Positions 1-7,318 of a stretch of DNA of 20,015 nt are shown piece after piece; within the stretch, counting starts at the first letter, position 1, and every line of letters begins with the position of its first letter. The stretch comes from Fimbriimonadaceae bacterium (lineage in GTDB: Bacteria > Armatimonadota > Fimbriimonadia > Fimbriimonadales > Fimbriimonadaceae). The translations under genes and the position numbers were made by a program. Location of the stretch: the NCBI GenBank assembly GCA_019694835.1, contig JAIBBE010000215.1:1-20015 (forward strand). The letters are read 5' to 3'. The notes under the pieces are model-generated. The model was not told the origin of the DNA and did not search any database. It saw only the letters and a list, made by a program, of their open reading frames with translations.

Positions 1-2
1 CT

Positions 3-326
3 TTGGAGATCTATTCAGTTGAATTCCTTGCAGCGCAGGGAATCGTCGGCGAACCGCCGCAATGGCGACCACCGGCCGAGCTCTTTGACGGTCTCGAGCT
101 GCCCAGCCCCGGAGCCGAATCGATCGACGTCAACGAACTCCACCGATTGGTTAACCTCCGTCGGCGCGTTCAGATACCGCTGCGCGCAATTCCGGAGCGA
201 CTCGGGACCAACATCGAAAGGACGCGGATCCTGTGCGAGGAGTTTCCCGCTCCGCGCGTACCACACGGCCAAACTGTAAATGAGGCGCTTCCACCAACAG
301 GTCACGGAGCTCTTGGCTTGACCTAG
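3..326 (+). pseudogene. 3' fragment of a second TniQ/TnsD-like target-selection gene, 5' end outside window
   Basis: The reading frame is open to the left edge, so the gene begins upstream; the TTG at position 3 need not be a start. The translated part matches the C-terminal region of the intact TniQ encoded at 4482-6611. The pattern L..Y...FL...GI.GEP..WRP is shared (12 of the first 23 positions identical by eye), followed by similar spacing around V.(E)LHR.(I/V) and a helical segment. The match runs to about residue 635 of the 709-residue intact protein. After that the fragment ends in an unrelated tail and stop, so the last 70 or so residues, which hold a helix-turn-helix-like segment in the intact copy, are missing. 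TniQ proteins guide Tn7-like transposases to target sites. This is probably the end of a neighbouring or older Tn7-like element, or a decayed second tniQ. The upstream part is not visible, so it could still be a functional gene with a short C terminus. Confidence 0.7.
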
Positions 327-331
327 ACGTC

Positions 332-354
332 ATCTATCAGTCGGCGACTGCGCG
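332..354 (+). repeat. Repeat R1 upstream of tnsA, contains a perfect 6-1-6 inverted repeat
   Basis: The sequence begins ATCTATCA and contains CAGTCG-G-CGACTG at 338-350, a perfect inverted repeat with a one-base centre. It shares ATCTATCA and the CGAC core with R3 at 479, and 13 of 15 bases (CA.TCG.CGACTGCG) with R2 at 402, all in the same orientation. It is a candidate TnsB binding site or an operator for a dimeric regulator. Confidence 0.5.
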
Positions 355-401
355 TATTCCGCTGTTTACCAAACGGTTTCGACCAAATCGCAGACTAGGG
401 C

Positions 402-418
402 CACTCGCCGACTGCGGT
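402..418 (+). repeat. Repeat R2 upstream of tnsA
   Basis: CACTCG-C-CGACTG at 402-414 matches the R1 inverted repeat with one half-site mismatch, and the shared stretch continues into GCG. A weaker relative (TCGCAGACT) lies at 388-396. An 11-base match to its core, TCGCCGACTGC, recurs at 7250-7260 upstream of the cargo operon. Confidence 0.45.
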
Positions 419-478
419 AGGCCGCACGGTAATGGATGATCAAGCTCCGATATCGCGTTCATTTCAATCCAGTGCCCG

Positions 479-498
479 ATCTATCAATCACCGACAAC
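479..498 (+). repeat. Repeat R3 upstream of tnsA
   Basis: ATCTATCAATCACCGAC matches R1 at 14 of 17 positions, including an unbroken ATCTATCA, in the same orientation. It begins 71 bases before the tnsA start. Its palindromic character is largely lost, which fits a directional protein site such as a TnsB repeat better than a dimer operator. Confidence 0.45.
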
Positions 499-549
499 TA
501 GCGCTCACGCTAAGCCCAGTACGGACTTAGTGATCGGAGCGTCGAAACG

Positions 550-1278
550 ATGTCAGTGCAAGCCGTTCGAGCATCGTTCACCCTTCGCGATGAAGACGGT
601 GAACCCATCCAATTGCTACCCGACGAATTGTCTCAAGCAGCAATCCTGAAGTCGAAGCCGTGGCGCACCTTCCGGTGGTATTTGGGACAACGGCACTACT
701 CCGGAAGCTACTGGTCCGCGACGGAGTCAAAACATGTGATCTACGAGTCGCGCTTAGAGCTGAGCAGACTTCTAATGGCTGACTTCGACCCTTACGTCAA
801 GGCCATTCGTGCGCAGCCATTCCTGATGAGGGCGCTTGTCGGAGAGAAGGTCAGACGACACATACCGGACTACTTGTTGATAACGGAATCGGGCCCCCCG
901 ATCGTGGTTGATGTGAAGCCGCGGGAGCGCCTCGAAAGTGTCGGTGTGGCTGAGACTTTGGAGTGGGTCCGCAGTCTCATCGATTCAATCGGCTGGCGAT
1001 TTGAGGTCGCGACTGAGCAACCGGCCGTCGAAATGCAGAACGTAAGGTTTCTGGCAGGCTTCCGTCGCCCCGCGGGCATCTCCCAGGAATGCCTGAACGA
1101 CCTTCGCAACAGCGATCTTGAAAGAGTCGCTTTCGGTGAGGCTCTCCGGAAGACATCAGCCCCCGAACCACTAGCGCGGGCGGCCCTACTTCACCTCTTG
1201 TGGACGCACGAACTGACTGCCGATCTTTCGCGGGTTCTCAGTTCCACGTCGGTCTTGCATCAATCGGCGGCCGCATGA
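550..1278 (+). CDS. tnsA: TnsA, endonuclease subunit of a Tn7-like transposase
   Basis: TnsA is the restriction-enzyme-like subunit that cleaves the 5' strands at the transposon ends, allowing cut-and-paste movement together with TnsB. The 242-residue protein carries the expected PD-(D/E)XK-type residues in order: E66 in YESRLE, D107 in HIPDYLL, and D121-V122-K123 in VVDVKP. Its length is close to the roughly 270 residues of Tn7 TnsA. The C-terminal part (about 160-242) is helical and probably contacts TnsC, as in Tn7. The ATG start is preceded by GGAG at 535-538, a rather distant ribosome site. The stop overlaps the tnsB start as ATGA at 1275-1278, which argues for translational coupling. 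The family assignment is firm because of the motifs and the following tnsB and tnsC. Confidence 0.93.
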   Translation: MSVQAVRASFTLRDEDGEPIQLLPDELSQAAILKSKPWRTFRWYLGQRHYSGSYWSATESKHVIYESRLELSRLLMADFDPYVKAIRAQPFLMRALVGEKVRRHIPDYLLITESGPPIVVDVKPRERLESVGVAETLEWVRSLIDSIGWRFEVATEQPAVEMQNVRFLAGFRRPAGISQECLNDLRNSDLERVAFGEALRKTSAPEPLARAALLHLLWTHELTADLSRVLSSTSVLHQSAAA

Positions 1279-3392
1279 CCAGGGCCGGCGTGCGCATCGC
1301 CGTAGGCACACGGGTCATGTTTGACGGTGAAATATTCGTGATCACCGAGTGGCTGCCGTCCGGGGCCGGCAACGAGGTCGTCCTGAAGGGACCGACCAGC
1401 TTCTGCCGGATGTCGGTGGTCGCGCTCCTTTCGGATGGACGTACCCGCCTGATCGGGACCGAAGAGGGCCCCGAACCAGATGACGACATCGAACCCGCCG
1501 CCACCACGCTGCTGGCGTTGACACCCGCGGAACTGAGTGAGACCCGCGTTCGGGCCGATCACGTTCGCGAGGTCCTCACCGGCTACCGATCCGGAAGTGC
1601 GGAAACGGCTGCTGACGGTGAGCCCAGAGCGGAGTTCGACCCTAGACTTCCGTTGGGTGCCAGGCACGAGGCGAAGGCCGCCGAACTCGGGGTACACGCG
1701 CGAACTGTGCGGAGGTGGGTGGCGGACTACCGCGCGCACGGAGAAGCAGGCTTGGTGTCCACTCGGACACCGGGGACTGATCGGGTGGATCGGCGTTGGC
1801 TGGAGACCGCACTCTCCATCATGGCCGAACACACCAACGAGTCGAAACCGTCTGAAGCGTCGGTCATCTTGCAGGTTCGGGCACGCCTGGCGATCGAATA
1901 CGGGCCGGGGACAGTTCAAGAGCCATCGCGAGCAACTGCCTACCGCAGGTTGGCCGAACTCGATAAACGCCATCGGACATTCTCCGGAACCACAAAGAGA
2001 AACCGCGACATCGCAAACCGACCGGACCGCCAATACGGAAAGCTGCGCCCCACGCGCCCGGGTGAGTACGTGATTTTGGATACCACTCGTCTTGATGTGT
2101 TCGCTCTGGATCCATTCACGTTGCGCTGGGTCCAGGTCGAGATGAGTGCGGCGATGGACTGGTACACCCGATGCATCGTCGGCCTTAGATTGACGCCGGT
2201 CTCTACCAAAGCAGTTGACGCGGCCGCGATGATGTATCAAATCTTCCGCCCGCCGTTAGCGCCAGCCAGCTGGCCGGCTAATGCAACCTGGCCCGACCAC
2301 GGCATACCACGCGAAGTCCTCATCGACCCGGACCAGATCGACCGGACCGGAAGGGCGGTGACGGGGCCAGCGTTAGTCACCGACACCATCGTGGTCGATC
2401 ACGGAAAGATCTATGTGTCGGAGCATCTCAACAGCGTCTGCCAGCGGTTCGGCATCTCCATCCAGCCGGCACGCCTTCGCGAAGGCAGCGACAAAGGCCC
2501 ACTCGAACGCTTTTTCCGTACCGTCCGCGAGGGCCTCCTCCAATATCTGATGGGGTACAAGGGTCCCGACGTCAACGCACGCGGCCTCGATGTAGAAGGG
2601 CACGCATTCTTCTACATTGACCAACTGGAAGCCATTGTGCGCGAATGGATTGGTACCCGATACCACCACCGACCACACGACGCGCTGTTCGACCCCGGGC
2701 TGCCCTCCGGGAAGATGACGCCCGCCCAGATGTTTGCGCACGGCATGGTGCGGGCCGGCTACATCGAGGCACCCCGCCACCCCCACCTGGCGTATGAGTT
2801 TCTTCGTACCGAGCCGCGGACAATCCAGCCTTACGGGGTTCAGCACGCCAATCTGATCTACCGGGGCGAAGTCCTAACCTCCCTCTCAAAGATGAGAAGC
2901 CCGTACACAGGGCGCTTCAAGAATCGCTGGCCCATCCACATCGACCCAGACGACATTTCCCGCGTCTACATTCGCCACCCGGAGACACGGGAATGGCACG
3001 AACTGCTCTGGGAGCACGCAACCGAGATTCCGATGCCGTTCAGTGAGGACACCTTGCACTTCGCCAGGGCCCTCTTCAGCCGCGATCACGACTTCATCGA
3101 CGACCAGAAGGCGCTTCTCGATCTATTTGATCGGTGGCAGCTCGGCATGGGGAACAGCCCCGCAGAACGACGAATGGCGCTTCGCCTTGCGCGGCAGGAA
3201 GCCGCACTCAGTAATCAAGTTGGCAACGACGACGCGGAGTCCATCGCAGCCCTGACATCAGTCAGAGCTCTCCCGCAGGTGACAGCGAACGGAGTGGGAA
3301 ACGAAGGCGATCACTCCGAAGAAGGCGATGACGACGACCCGTCCGAGCTGACCGAGGACTACGAAGACGACGAAAGGCTGGACTGGGCGTGA
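1275..3392 (+). CDS. tnsB: TnsB, DDE transposase of a Tn7-like element
   Basis: TnsB binds the transposon ends, cuts the 3' strands and joins them to target DNA. I chose the ATG at 1275 because it overlaps the tnsA stop as ATGA; an in-frame start at 1200 would lie deep inside tnsA. The 705-residue product has an N-terminal beta-rich region, a helix-turn-helix near residues 132-160 (AAELGVHARTVRRWV), then an rve-type catalytic core with D269 (ILDTT), D375 (VVDHGKIY) and E411 (KGPLERFF). The D375-E411 spacing of 35 residues is typical of DD(35)E enzymes. A Mu-type C-terminal beta-barrel region follows. The last 40 or so residues are strongly acidic; in Tn7-like systems the TnsB tail contacts TnsC. 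No frameshift or internal stop is present, so the enzyme appears intact. The stop overlaps the tnsC GTG. Confidence 0.95.
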   Translation: MTRAGVRIAVGTRVMFDGEIFVITEWLPSGAGNEVVLKGPTSFCRMSVVALLSDGRTRLIGTEEGPEPDDDIEPAATTLLALTPAELSETRVRADHVREVLTGYRSGSAETAADGEPRAEFDPRLPLGARHEAKAAELGVHARTVRRWVADYRAHGEAGLVSTRTPGTDRVDRRWLETALSIMAEHTNESKPSEASVILQVRARLAIEYGPGTVQEPSRATAYRRLAELDKRHRTFSGTTKRNRDIANRPDRQYGKLRPTRPGEYVILDTTRLDVFALDPFTLRWVQVEMSAAMDWYTRCIVGLRLTPVSTKAVDAAAMMYQIFRPPLAPASWPANATWPDHGIPREVLIDPDQIDRTGRAVTGPALVTDTIVVDHGKIYVSEHLNSVCQRFGISIQPARLREGSDKGPLERFFRTVREGLLQYLMGYKGPDVNARGLDVEGHAFFYIDQLEAIVREWIGTRYHHRPHDALFDPGLPSGKMTPAQMFAHGMVRAGYIEAPRHPHLAYEFLRTEPRTIQPYGVQHANLIYRGEVLTSLSKMRSPYTGRFKNRWPIHIDPDDISRVYIRHPETREWHELLWEHATEIPMPFSEDTLHFARALFSRDHDFIDDQKALLDLFDRWQLGMGNSPAERRMALRLARQEAALSNQVGNDDAESIAALTSVRALPQVTANGVGNEGDHSEEGDDDDPSELTEDYEDDERLDWA

Positions 3393-4492
3393 CGAATCTT
3401 CAGAACATCAGCCTCGGGAGGAAGGAGGACTGGGACAAGGTTGTGCATGCGGCTCCCCGAACGCAACCGGAGACACTCACCGCGCGGGACTTGAAGAGTC
3501 TGAGCCCCAAGGCGAAGAGAGGCTACGACAGGATCCGACGCGACTGGCACGCGAACATGGGCGTCCTACGCACCCCGCAACTTGTGACCCTGCAAGAAAA
3601 CCTTCAAGACGTGTTGGACAGCAACGTTCACGACGGCGACCGCACCAAGGGGGCAGTCGCGCTTGAGGGTGCAGCAGGACTCGGCAAGAGCACAGCGGTG
3701 GAGCAGTTCGCGAAGGACTTCCACCTCCGGGAAATCGACGAACTCGGACCTCATACCGAGGACGGGAACGAACGGTGGCCCGTCTGCCGAGTCACGCTCA
3801 GTGGACACCCGACCATGCGCGACTTGAACGTCTCACTGCTGCACTACTTCGCCCACCCGGGGACACGCAGCGGAAATGCCGCCGACTTCGCCCGCCGAGC
3901 CCTGGACACATTCCTGGCGTGCGAGGTGCGGTTGCTCATCGTCGACGACATCCACTTCCTTCAATGGCGGGCCTCAGATGGGTTGAAGGTCAGCAACCAC
4001 TTGAAATTCATCGCAAACGAATTTCCGGTCACGCTGCTAATGGTCGGGGTCGACTTAACACGGTCAGGTCTCTTCAACGAAGGACACCCGACACGCGGTC
4101 CAATGCTCGCGCAAACCGCACGCCGAACCACCAGCTTCACGTTGGAGAAGTTCAAGAACGATCGGCAGTGGCGAAAGGTCATCCGAACCATCGACGACGC
4201 GCTTGTCCTCACAGAACACGAAAAGGGCCTGATGCCGGGTCAGCTCAGCGACTACCTCTACGCGCGTACTTCAGGCCACATGGGTTCGCTGATGACGCTG
4301 ATAAACCGCGCCTGCTCACGAGCGATCCGGACAGGAGCCGAAGCCCTCACGTTTGAAGTACTCGAATCGACCAGGATCGACGTCGCCGCCGAAGGTGCAC
4401 GACGGGACGAAGAGGCACGTATACGAGAGCAACGCCGCGATTGCGCAAAGCGCACGGGAAAGGCCCGTACGACGCAACGTGCTAGCGCATGA
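3389..4492 (+). CDS. tnsC: TnsC, AAA+ ATPase transposition regulator
   Basis: TnsC-type ATPases polymerise on DNA, link the target selector (TniQ/TnsD) to the TnsAB transposase, and give target immunity. The 367-residue protein has a Walker A motif GAAGLGKST at 94-102 (K100) and a Walker B LLIVDD at 182-187, followed by IHF as in TniB/TnsC proteins. A TLMVGVDL-like sensor segment and a lid region rich in basic residues follow. The start is GTG at 3389, overlapping the tnsB stop as GTGA. The C terminus is basic and arginine-rich (about 335-367) and may bind DNA or TnsA. The 3' end overlaps the convergent tniQ gene by 11 bases, leaving no room for an intergenic terminator. The family is clear; the shorter length relative to Tn7 TnsC (about 555) is usual for the TniB-like branch. 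Confidence 0.92.
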   Translation: MTNLQNISLGRKEDWDKVVHAAPRTQPETLTARDLKSLSPKAKRGYDRIRRDWHANMGVLRTPQLVTLQENLQDVLDSNVHDGDRTKGAVALEGAAGLGKSTAVEQFAKDFHLREIDELGPHTEDGNERWPVCRVTLSGHPTMRDLNVSLLHYFAHPGTRSGNAADFARRALDTFLACEVRLLIVDDIHFLQWRASDGLKVSNHLKFIANEFPVTLLMVGVDLTRSGLFNEGHPTRGPMLAQTARRTTSFTLEKFKNDRQWRKVIRTIDDALVLTEHEKGLMPGQLSDYLYARTSGHMGSLMTLINRACSRAIRTGAEALTFEVLESTRIDVAAEGARRDEEARIREQRRDCAKRTGKARTTQRASA

Positions 4493-6611
4493 ATCTGGTT
4501 GGGCGACCGGGCGGCCGTAGTTGAACGCCATAGACCGCGGCCAGTTCGGCCACCGCACGTCGACTCAGGCCCGTGTGTGCCGCAATCCTGGAAAGACCCC
4601 ATCTTCGGGCGTTGTAAAGAAGGTCGAACTCCCGACGCGGTAGCACCTGCATTCGTGTTGGGGGCGTGTGTAATCCAATGGTCGGAACGAGCCACGACGA
4701 CCCGACTGGCGTTTCGTCGAGCACGGCACGAGCAACGTCCGCTGGAATCCCAAATTCTTGAACGAGCTCTGCGAAGGTTCGGGGCTTACGGGCGCCGATC
4801 CAACGGTGTAATGACTCAACATCCAACTCTGGATTCATGCCGAACATGTCTCGGTCAGACGCTGGACGCCACGATGGTCGCCAGCGGACCGGCTCTCCGT
4901 GAATTCCTCTATCCCCCAAGAACTTCAGCGCGTACTCATCTAGGGAATCGATCAGTTCGGCTGTCATCCAGAGCGGCATCGTGGAGAGTCTGCTCTGGAA
5001 ACCAGCCGAAGCGATCGACCACGGCGACTGTTCGGCTGGGACTGTGGTTAATCGTTCGAAAAGCCAGGAACGAACCAATCTCAACCGCAGCCCGCGGCCG
5101 GCTCCGAAGCCGACGTCCTCTGAAAGTTGCTCCCAGACCGCGTCGGGTAGCAGACCGTTGCAACAGAGCAGTCGTCTTCGGCGATAGTCGATCGGCGGCG
5201 GATGATCTTTCAGGTGATCCGCGTAAGTAGTTATGGCATTGCGTGTTTCGATCCAGCGAGGGGATGCGCCTAAACGTTGCAAGACCCTCAGCGCGCCCCT
5301 TGCGGTTACGGTCGAGCCCAAGGCAGTGACTATGTCGGCCAGTGGTGTACGCGCGCCCACCAGAGCGATGGCCGCCGACAGACCGGCGCGTAGCTCTGGA
5401 TACCCAATGCCTGGACAACGAAGTGGCAGGCTCCAATTGGCCCACAGCAGCGTTGGCAGTCGTTCGGTAACGGACTTCGAGAGATTGGCTGACGGAATCC
5501 GACAGGCGATGCGATAACGCAACTGATCGCTGGGTACCAGGAATGATTCCAACGCTGCTAACTGAACGCCGCGCACAACCGCACTCACGCTGCGCCCCCA
5601 CCCGAGGCTGCTCGCTCGAACCGCAACGCCGTGCTTGCGGTTTGACTCGATCAGCCACCGCAGGCGATCAGCCGCACCCCGGGTAGTCGGGGGCGCGAGG
5701 GCCAACCACGTGGCCGCCGCGGCAAGTGCCGTCGCCGACACGGGTGACTCGGCCGTGACTCGAGCCAATCTTTCGTCGGAAGACGCCCCTAAGGCCTCGA
5801 CGTAATTATCGACGATGTCCGCAGGAAGGAGGGCACTCAATTCCTCCGGCGATGCGTACGCCAGCACCCGGCCACCGACCGCCGCGAAGTCCGCAATCAG
5901 TTCCGCGAAGGTGACCGGCGACTGCCCATAGACACCAAAGTTGGCTGTGCCGGTTTCCAGCGCGTGACGTATCGCCGACTGAGCCCTAAGTGCTGGATGC
6001 TCGAGGTCCACGACAAGGCTGTCCGCGTTGCACAGCGCTCCGCCGCACCTCGCGGCACTGCGACCATTCGCGTTGGGCATCCTCCGCGTGCACCGACCCG
6101 GTCTTGGTACGAGCCCGCTCGGAGCGGGTTCAGTGCGCTGCGTCCGCTGGCAGTCCGGACACAAATCCTGCAGCAGGCAACGATGTCGTTCGCACGCAAA
6201 TGCCCAGCGCAGCCTCCACCACAACAACCAACGTCCACCACTTTCCCCCAGGCACGGGGCGCAGTACCTGGAGCCAAACCCTCGGAGCCACAGTAATGAA
6301 TTCGGAGGTGCCGACCTTGTTCCAGCACTATCCGTGGCTTGGCCCAACAGCGCGGAGAAGGTCATGGACTGCAAGACGTCGGCATCGACCCCCGTGGAGT
6401 GGGACACGGCCGCCAACTGCGAGACGTTCAAGCCGCGGAGAGCGGCGACCACGTAATCACGCTGGCGCTGTTCGTGGCGCGACGCCAGGCCGATGCCCTC
6501 TACGAGATCGCCCCAAGTGGTGTCCATGCGTCCCGCAATGGTCTCCAACCAGGAGTCCAGCGATTCGCCCGGTAATGGCCGAATGCGAATCGGGAGCGTC
6601 CGCAGTGCCAC
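4482..6611 (-). CDS. tniQ: TniQ/TnsD-family target-site selection protein
   Basis: TniQ/TnsD proteins recognise the insertion target and recruit TnsC. The start is probably GTG at 6611, giving 709 residues beginning ALRTLPIRIRPLPGESLDSW, the typical TniQ opening; an in-frame ATG at 6737 would add a poorly matching leader that covers the xre control region. The TniQ domain spans about residues 5-160 and includes zinc-binding pairs C117/C120, C140/H143 and C151/C154, with further Cys near 175-195. The long C-terminal part resembles TnsD-type selectors that bind a fixed attachment site; it has WRP repeats and an HTH-like segment (ARRWGLSRIAAHTGLSRRAV) near the end. It is transcribed toward tnsC and divergently from the XRE gene. 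No strong ribosome site is visible before the GTG. Its target cannot be read from the window. Confidence 0.88.
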   Translation of the reverse strand: MALRTLPIRIRPLPGESLDSWLETIAGRMDTTWGDLVEGIGLASRHEQRQRDYVVAALRGLNVSQLAAVSHSTGVDADVLQSMTFSALLGQATDSAGTRSAPPNSLLWLRGFGSRYCAPCLGESGGRWLLWWRLRWAFACERHRCLLQDLCPDCQRTQRTEPAPSGLVPRPGRCTRRMPNANGRSAARCGGALCNADSLVVDLEHPALRAQSAIRHALETGTANFGVYGQSPVTFAELIADFAAVGGRVLAYASPEELSALLPADIVDNYVEALGASSDERLARVTAESPVSATALAAAATWLALAPPTTRGAADRLRWLIESNRKHGVAVRASSLGWGRSVSAVVRGVQLAALESFLVPSDQLRYRIACRIPSANLSKSVTERLPTLLWANWSLPLRCPGIGYPELRAGLSAAIALVGARTPLADIVTALGSTVTARGALRVLQRLGASPRWIETRNAITTYADHLKDHPPPIDYRRRRLLCCNGLLPDAVWEQLSEDVGFGAGRGLRLRLVRSWLFERLTTVPAEQSPWSIASAGFQSRLSTMPLWMTAELIDSLDEYALKFLGDRGIHGEPVRWRPSWRPASDRDMFGMNPELDVESLHRWIGARKPRTFAELVQEFGIPADVARAVLDETPVGSSWLVPTIGLHTPPTRMQVLPRREFDLLYNARRWGLSRIAAHTGLSRRAVAELAAVYGVQLRPPGRPTRFMR

Positions 6612-6751
6612 TGTCAGCCCGCAGACGCGGCGGACATTCTGTTGACCCAACGGCGCCTCGAGTCGGACTCCGACCGCAGCAAATAGTCCGCCTGCTGGAC
6701 CGCCACGTCGCCAATGTACTACTAGTAGGGCAGACACTGCCGCAGGTCGGA
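6612..6751. promoter_or_regulatory. Divergent tniQ / xre control region with two inverted repeats
   Basis: These 140 bases separate the divergent tniQ and xre starts. They contain GTCGGA-C-TCCGAC at 6662-6674, a 6-1-6 perfect inverted repeat of the same geometry as R1 near tnsA. They also contain the perfect 10-base palindrome CTACTAGTAG at 6719-6728, which ends 23 bases before the likely xre start. Either could be an operator for the XRE protein. No convincing consensus -35/-10 pair was found. Confidence 0.4.
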
Positions 6752-7042
6752 GTGATTACTGGTGGCGTGCCGACGCGCCCCAGCCAGAACAGTCCTGAGC
6801 GTGTCGCGAAATGGCAGCAAGCGAGAGCCGTGGTCGGGAGCAACATCCGCACTCTTCGGTTGGCCAAGGGCATGACGCAGGAGACGTTGGCCTTGCGGTC
6901 GGGAGTCACCAGGAACGTTCTCATCGACGTCGAACACGGGAAGCGCGGAATCTTGTACGAGCGGCTGGTCGACATCGCCGAAGCCCTTGAAGTCGCGCCT
7001 GGGATCCTTTTCGACACACCGCGCCTTCGTCCCGCCGATTGA
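6752..7042 (+). CDS. XRE-family helix-turn-helix transcriptional regulator
   Basis: A 96-residue protein with an HTH_3/Cro-C1 domain at about residues 30-87: SNIRTLRLAKGMTQETLA, then GVTRNVLIDVEHGKRG and the helical DIAEALEVAPGILF. This is a classic complete XRE domain with little else, as in restriction-modification controller proteins and phage-type repressors. The reading frame stays open far upstream, antisense to tniQ, but only the end is credible. I chose GTG at 6752; GTG at 6767 is an alternative. The gene lies between the transposition genes and the cargo operon and is divergent from tniQ, so it may repress its own promoter, tniQ, the cargo or tnsABC. Candidate operators are listed separately. 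Domain identity is secure; the start and the regulated genes are inferred. Confidence 0.85.
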   Translation: MITGGVPTRPSQNSPERVAKWQQARAVVGSNIRTLRLAKGMTQETLALRSGVTRNVLIDVEHGKRGILYERLVDIAEALEVAPGILFDTPRLRPAD

Positions 7043-7318
7043 ATTGGCAGCAAATACGCTGATCGTTTGTGGGGCGCGATTCGGACGCCGGTGAAGCTCT
7101 CCCAGCTGCGAAGTTTGACCTATCAGCAAGCATTGGAGCTCATCCGTCGAAGTCGGTTTCGATGGGGAGACGGTGCATAAAGCCGCGCCGGGGTTCATAG
7201 CGGGCGCCGAGCAGGCCTAACGCACCCCCGCAGCGCCAATCGGGCAGGTTCGCCGACTGCTGTCCGCCCATTGCGGTATTAATGCCACGACGTCGTGTTT
7301 GGGGGAACGGAGGGGATC
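7043..7318. promoter_or_regulatory. Cargo operon promoter region
   Basis: These 276 bases between xre and the nuclease gene hold no credible gene. Near the right side are TCGCCGACTGC at 7250-7260 (an 11-base match to repeat R2 near tnsA), a -10-like TATTAAT at 7277-7283, a perfect 12-base palindrome at 7286-7297, and the ribosome site GGAGG at 7309-7313. The order motif, -10, palindrome, ribosome site, start is what a repressed promoter would look like. No good -35 hexamer is visible, which would suit an activator or a weak promoter. Confidence 0.45.
7286..7297. promoter_or_regulatory. 12-base perfect palindrome, candidate operator
   Basis: CACGACGTCGTG is its own reverse complement. It lies just after the -10-like TATTAAT and 21 bases before the likely GTG start at 7319, so a bound protein would block transcription of the four-gene operon. 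The adjacent XRE protein is the obvious candidate binder. This is inferred from sequence position only. Confidence 0.35.

Larger units (their letters stand above)
327..549. promoter_or_regulatory. Gene-free region upstream of tnsA: candidate transposon end and control region
   Basis: These 223 bases lie between the tniQ fragment and tnsA and carry no credible gene. They hold related short repeats at 332-354, 402-418 and 479-498, with a weaker one near 386-398. In Tn7, tnsA is the first gene next to the right end, and that end carries several TnsB binding sites, so position and repeat content fit a transposon end. A promoter for tnsABC must also lie here or further left, but no strong -35/-10 pair stands out. 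The exact terminal bases (TGT in Tn7-type ends) cannot be fixed; a TGT at 275-277, inside the tniQ fragment, is only one possibility. Confidence 0.5.

Noticed and set aside
241..326. Frameshifted remains of the TniQ C-terminal HTH in frame 1 (AYHTAKL, stop, MRRFHQQV)
   Set aside because: Only a few residues match the intact copy across a stop codon; too weak to claim a frameshift.
1260..2240. 326-codon open frame on the minus strand
   Set aside because: It lies opposite tnsB, whose motifs and coupling to tnsA and tnsC are clear; the translation looks like a shadow.
4499..5230. 243-codon open frame on the plus strand after tnsC
   Set aside because: It is antisense to tniQ, with low-complexity Arg-rich translation and no family match.
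5990..6751. Long upstream extension of the xre reading frame (350 codons in all)
   Set aside because: It runs antisense through tniQ, is rich in Arg/Pro/Ser typical of shadow frames in GC-rich DNA, and resembles no family; only the last 96 codons form a domain.
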